DNA from: Bacteroidota bacterium
GTDB taxonomy: Bacteria > Bacteroidota > Rhodothermia > Rhodothermales > Rubricoccaceae
Assembly: GCA_039821555.1 (NCBI GenBank)
Contig: JBCBNX010000004.1
Coordinates: 140,616-204,615, forward strand
DNA: 64,000 nucleotides
Direction of reading: 5' to 3'
Below the pieces are notes generated by a model. That model had not been told where the DNA came from, searched no databases, and saw nothing but the letters and a program-made list of their open reading frames with translations. The position numbers were made by a program, and so were the translations under genes. Shown here one piece after another: positions 61,125 through 64,000 of this stretch (positions within the stretch are counted from its first letter, which is position 1; the number at the start of each line of letters is the position of its first letter).

Positions 61125-63533
61125 CTACTCGTGCCGCAGCGACGCTACCGGATCCGCCGTCGCCGCGCGGATCGCGTGGATGCTCACCGTCAGGAGCGCG
61201 ACCATCGTGGCCAGCCCGCCTGCGAGGAGGAAGGGGCTCAGGCCGAGGTCGATGCGGTAGGCGAAGTGGTCGAGCCAGCGCTGCATCGCCCACCAGGCGA
61301 GCGGCGTGGCAATCACGAACGCGACGGCGACGAGCCGCGTGAACTCGCCGGAGAGCAGTGCGACGACGCTCGACACGGATGCCCCGAGCACCTTGCGCAC
61401 GCCGATCTCTTTACGGCGGCGCTCGGCGGTGTAGGCCGCGAGCCCGAACAGGCCCAGGCAGGCAATCGCGATGGCGAGGCCTGCGAACAGCGCGAAGACG
61501 CGGCTGAGCCTCTCCTCTTGGCGATAGAGCTGATCGAAGGTGTCGTCGAGGAAGCGGTAGGTGAACGGCGTGCCAGCGACGAGCCCGTCGAGTTGGGCGC
61601 GGACGTGGTCGAGGGCGGCGGGGATGTCGTCGCGGACGCGCACGAGGAGGGCGCTGCCCATGCCGGGCCGCAGCGGGATCAGGAGCGGCTCGATCTCGCC
61701 ATGCAGCGAGGCGAAGTGGAAGTCTTGCACCACGCCCACGATGGGGGCGCTGTACTGATGGCTGTCCCACACCAGCACCTCGCCGAGCGGGGCGTCGAGT
61801 CCGAGTTCGCGCACGGCGGCTTCATTGAGGAGCCACGCCGTCGTGTCGGCAGGCGCGGCGCCGTCGGTCCCGCCCGTCGAGAAGTCGCGCCCGGCCACGA
61901 GCGTGAGGCCGAGCGTCTCCGCGTAGCCCGCGTCGACGCCCCAGGCAAGGCGGACCCCCGTGGCATTGTCGGGCGTGTCGGCGTCGCGGCGGATGTTGTC
62001 CATCGGGTAGCGCGAGCCTGGCGCCACCACCGCCATCGAGGCGTGCTCGATGCTGGCGTGCTGCTCGATGCGCTGCATGAAGCCGTCGAGGTCGCGCCCG
62101 GCGAAATGGGCGGCAGACCCGCTGAGGGTAACCTCGGCCACGCGCTCTTTGTCGAACCCGAGCGCCTTCGTGCGGACGTGCTGGAGCTGCTGGAACACCG
62201 TCACCGTGCCCACGAGCATGAAGACCGACAGCGCGAACTGCACCACCACCAGGCTGCGGCGCAACCGGTTGGCCTCGCGGCCGGACGCCTTGCCCCAGAG
62301 CGCCTTCGTCGGACGGAAGCCAGACAGGTGCCACGCCGGATACCACCCCGCGAGTAGCCCTGTCGCGAGCGCAAGCGCGCTCAGCCCCCCGATTACTGCA
62401 GGCGTGACGACGACCGCCAGCGTGAAGGCCTTGCCCGTCAGCCCATTCAGCACGGGCAGCGCGAGGGCGATGAGTCCAAACGCGAGCACGAGCGCTACGA
62501 CGCTGATGAGCACGGCCTCGCCGAGAAACTGCGCGGCCAACTGCACGCGCGTCGAGCCGAGCGACTTGCGGACGCCGACCTCGCGCATCCGCGACGCACT
62601 CCGCGCCGTCGTCAGGTTCACGAAGTTGACGATGGCGAGCACCAGCACGAAGAGCGCCACGAGCAGGAAGACCGTCACGTAAAGCGCGTCGCCGTTGGGG
62701 GCGTACTCCTTCTCCAGCGCCGAGTGCAGGTGGATGTCGGCGAGCGGCTGGAGCGGCAGCGTGATGAGAGTGCTCGCTGGCTCGCCCGACATCGCGCCGT
62801 AGAAGGTGTCGACGAAGCCGGGCAGCTTGGCCGCGACGGCCTCCGTCTCCACGCCCGGTCGGAGGAGGAGGTAGGTGTAGAACGCCGACCATCCAATGGC
62901 TTGGTCGAGGTTGATCCCGCTGTTGCTGTAGAACGTCGCCATCGAGATGGCATAGTCGAACGCGAGGTGCGTGGTCGCGGGGAGGTCGGCGGTGACGCCG
63001 GTCACGGTGAGGTCGTCCCCGCCCGGCCAGCCGACGGTCTGGCCCATCGGGTCGGCGTCGCCGAAGAGCTTGCGGGCGAACGATGCAGTGAGGACTACCG
63101 TCTGCGGCTGCGCGAGGGCCTGCGTCGGATCGCCCTGGAGAAGCGGGTGCGAGAAGACCTGGAGCAGCGTCGAGTCGGCATAGACGCCGCCGCCCGCCTG
63201 GAAACGATCACCGTCCACGACGACGGTCTGGGACGCGTTCACCGGATAGAACCGCGTCACGGCCTCGATCTCGGGGATGGCCTCCTCCAGCGCGGCCCCG
63301 ACCGGGGGACCGATGGGGGCCCAGTGTCGTCGGTCGTCGGTGGTCTGGAGCGTGACGCGCGCGATGCGGTCGGCGCGCTCGTGGTGGCGGTCGTAGCTGC
63401 GCTCGTCCTCGATGTAGAGCCCGATCAGCACGCAGCACGCCAGCCCAATGGCGAGCCCGACGACGTTGAGCGCCGCATACCCGCGCTCCTTGCGCAGCGT
63501 CCGGAGGGCAACGAGGAGGTAGTTCTTGAGCAT
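61125..63533 (-). CDS. MacB/FtsX-type ABC transporter permease (array member 6)
   Basis: 802-residue permease, start MLKNYLLVALRTLRKERG at 63533; TM1 is VVGLAIGLACCVLIGLYIED. The periplasmic domain carries STLLQVFSHPLLQGDPTQAL and DLTVTGVTADLPATTHLAFD. FtsX motifs are REVGVRKSLGSTRVQLAAQ and RKEIGVRKVLGASVSSVVA; it ends DPVASLRHE. It is the closest in style to members 1 and 4, sharing the DDFTFYRFLDDTFDQLYR-like C-terminal block (TYRFLDDTFDQLYRQEERL). Preceded by a 142-nt spacer with GGGAC heptads. Confidence 0.93.
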   Translation of the reverse strand: MLKNYLLVALRTLRKERGYAALNVVGLAIGLACCVLIGLYIEDERSYDRHHERADRIARVTLQTTDDRRHWAPIGPPVGAALEEAIPEIEAVTRFYPVNASQTVVVDGDRFQAGGGVYADSTLLQVFSHPLLQGDPTQALAQPQTVVLTASFARKLFGDADPMGQTVGWPGGDDLTVTGVTADLPATTHLAFDYAISMATFYSNSGINLDQAIGWSAFYTYLLLRPGVETEAVAAKLPGFVDTFYGAMSGEPASTLITLPLQPLADIHLHSALEKEYAPNGDALYVTVFLLVALFVLVLAIVNFVNLTTARSASRMREVGVRKSLGSTRVQLAAQFLGEAVLISVVALVLAFGLIALALPVLNGLTGKAFTLAVVVTPAVIGGLSALALATGLLAGWYPAWHLSGFRPTKALWGKASGREANRLRRSLVVVQFALSVFMLVGTVTVFQQLQHVRTKALGFDKERVAEVTLSGSAAHFAGRDLDGFMQRIEQHASIEHASMAVVAPGSRYPMDNIRRDADTPDNATGVRLAWGVDAGYAETLGLTLVAGRDFSTGGTDGAAPADTTAWLLNEAAVRELGLDAPLGEVLVWDSHQYSAPIVGVVQDFHFASLHGEIEPLLIPLRPGMGSALLVRVRDDIPAALDHVRAQLDGLVAGTPFTYRFLDDTFDQLYRQEERLSRVFALFAGLAIAIACLGLFGLAAYTAERRRKEIGVRKVLGASVSSVVALLSGEFTRLVAVAFVIATPLAWWAMQRWLDHFAYRIDLGLSPFLLAGGLATMVALLTVSIHAIRAATADPVASLRHE

Positions 63534-63675
63534 GGGGCCGTGATTCGCTGTTCCCAGAGTAAGTGTCGGAGGAGGGCGCGCTGCCGAGCGCTGGCTCTCC
63601 TGCCAAAATCCGGGACCAAGGACGAATCATACGGGACGAGGGACCCCGCAAAAACTGCTAATCGTGCCCCTGGTC

Positions 63676-64000
63676 CTACTCGTGCCGGATCGCCCGGATC
63701 GGATCGGCCATGGCGGCGCGGAGAGCCTGCGTGCCGACCGTGGCGACGGCGATGGCGAGCAGCAGGCCGCCCGCGATGAGGAACGGGATCGGGCCGAGGC
63801 CGACCTGGTACGCGAAGCCGTCGAGCCAGCCGGAGAGCAGCCACCACGCCAGCGGCACCGCCAGCGCAAACGCCACCGCGACGAGCACCACGAAGTCGCG
63901 CGTGAGCAGCCCGATGAGGCCCTGCACCGACGCGCCGAGCACCTTGCGGATGCCGACCTCGCGGCGGCGCTGCTCGGCGGTGAAGCTCGCCAGCCCGAAG
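63676..64000 (-). CDS. MacB/FtsX-type ABC transporter permease (array member 7), 5' part outside the window
   Basis: Only the C-terminal 108 codons are visible. They read FGLASFTAEQRRREVGIRKV at the window edge, then LGASVQGLIGLLTRDFVVLV, two transmembrane helices (AFALAVPLAWWLLSGWL and FLIAGGLLLAIAVATVG) and the terminal DPIRAIRHE before a TAG at 63676. This is the last FtsX unit of the same family as the other array members. The array thus extends beyond the window. Confidence 0.92.
   Translation of the reverse strand, partial: FGLASFTAEQRRREVGIRKVLGASVQGLIGLLTRDFVVLVAVAFALAVPLAWWLLSGWLDGFAYQVGLGPIPFLIAGGLLLAIAVATVGTQALRAAMADPIRAIRHE

Overview
The window is high-GC DNA with dense, uniform protein-coding content. 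The organism is most likely a member of the Rhodothermota/Bacteroidota lineage, in the Rhodothermales or Rubricoccaceae direction. Several features point there: two secreted enzymes end in Por-secretion (T9SS type A) sorting domains with the YPNP motif, LruC-domain lipoproteins occur, an ABC permease is fused to an M1 peptidase, there is a large family of MacB/FtsX-type permeases, and obvious Shine-Dalgarno sequences are rare. No IS element, rRNA, phage gene or CRISPR array was seen.

Layout. 1-4.0 kb: secreted alpha/beta hydrolase, preceded at the window edge by a 17-bp tandem repeat, and a divergent acyl-CoA oxidase/dehydrogenase. 4.3-12.3 kb: two tandem paralogous LruC lipoproteins, each with a matching terminator, then a very large secreted sugar dehydrogenase-like protein with a T9SS domain. 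12.3-15.6 kb: a broken queuosine-precursor transporter (VUT) gene, a small membrane-anchored protein and an SLC12-like transporter. 15.8-19.7 kb: tRNA-Cys(GCA) and smc. 19.8-24.1 kb: secreted GH13 amylase, a DUF2237 protein, a 25-bp perfect hairpin and a lipoprotein. 24.3-29.1 kb: ECF sigma factor, Ser/Thr kinase with TPRs, and an MDR oxidoreductase. 29.1-37.1 kb: GH43 lipoprotein, LolA-like protein, serine hydrolase, DUF305/LVIVD fusion protein, and an orphan Pycsar-effector-like (PycTM) membrane protein. 37.1-44.4 kb, minus strand: ABC permease-M1 peptidase fusion overlapping its ATPase, an AraC regulator and gamma-glutamyltransferase.

44.5-64.0 kb is dominated by a same-strand array of MacB/FtsX-type ABC permeases. 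Six are complete, one is cut by the window end and one is a 43-codon relic. They surround a single LolD/MacB-like ATPase. A lumazine-binding/NTF2-like protein, a GH63 glycosidase and an esterase are interspersed. Several intergenic spacers in this array form imperfect hairpins made of degenerate GGGTCGT/ACGACCC heptads.

A recurring theme is short tandem duplications (15-23 bp). They sit at gene ends, at a start codon, inside a pseudogene relic and in a promoter region. Functionally the window combines polysaccharide degradation and secreted hydrolases (GH13, GH43, GSDH-like, esterases), envelope lipoproteins and transport, one ECF-sigma/kinase signalling pair, and chromosome maintenance (SMC). 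The clearest candidates for follow-up are the orphan PycTM protein, the permease array with its spacer hairpins, and the two gene relics.
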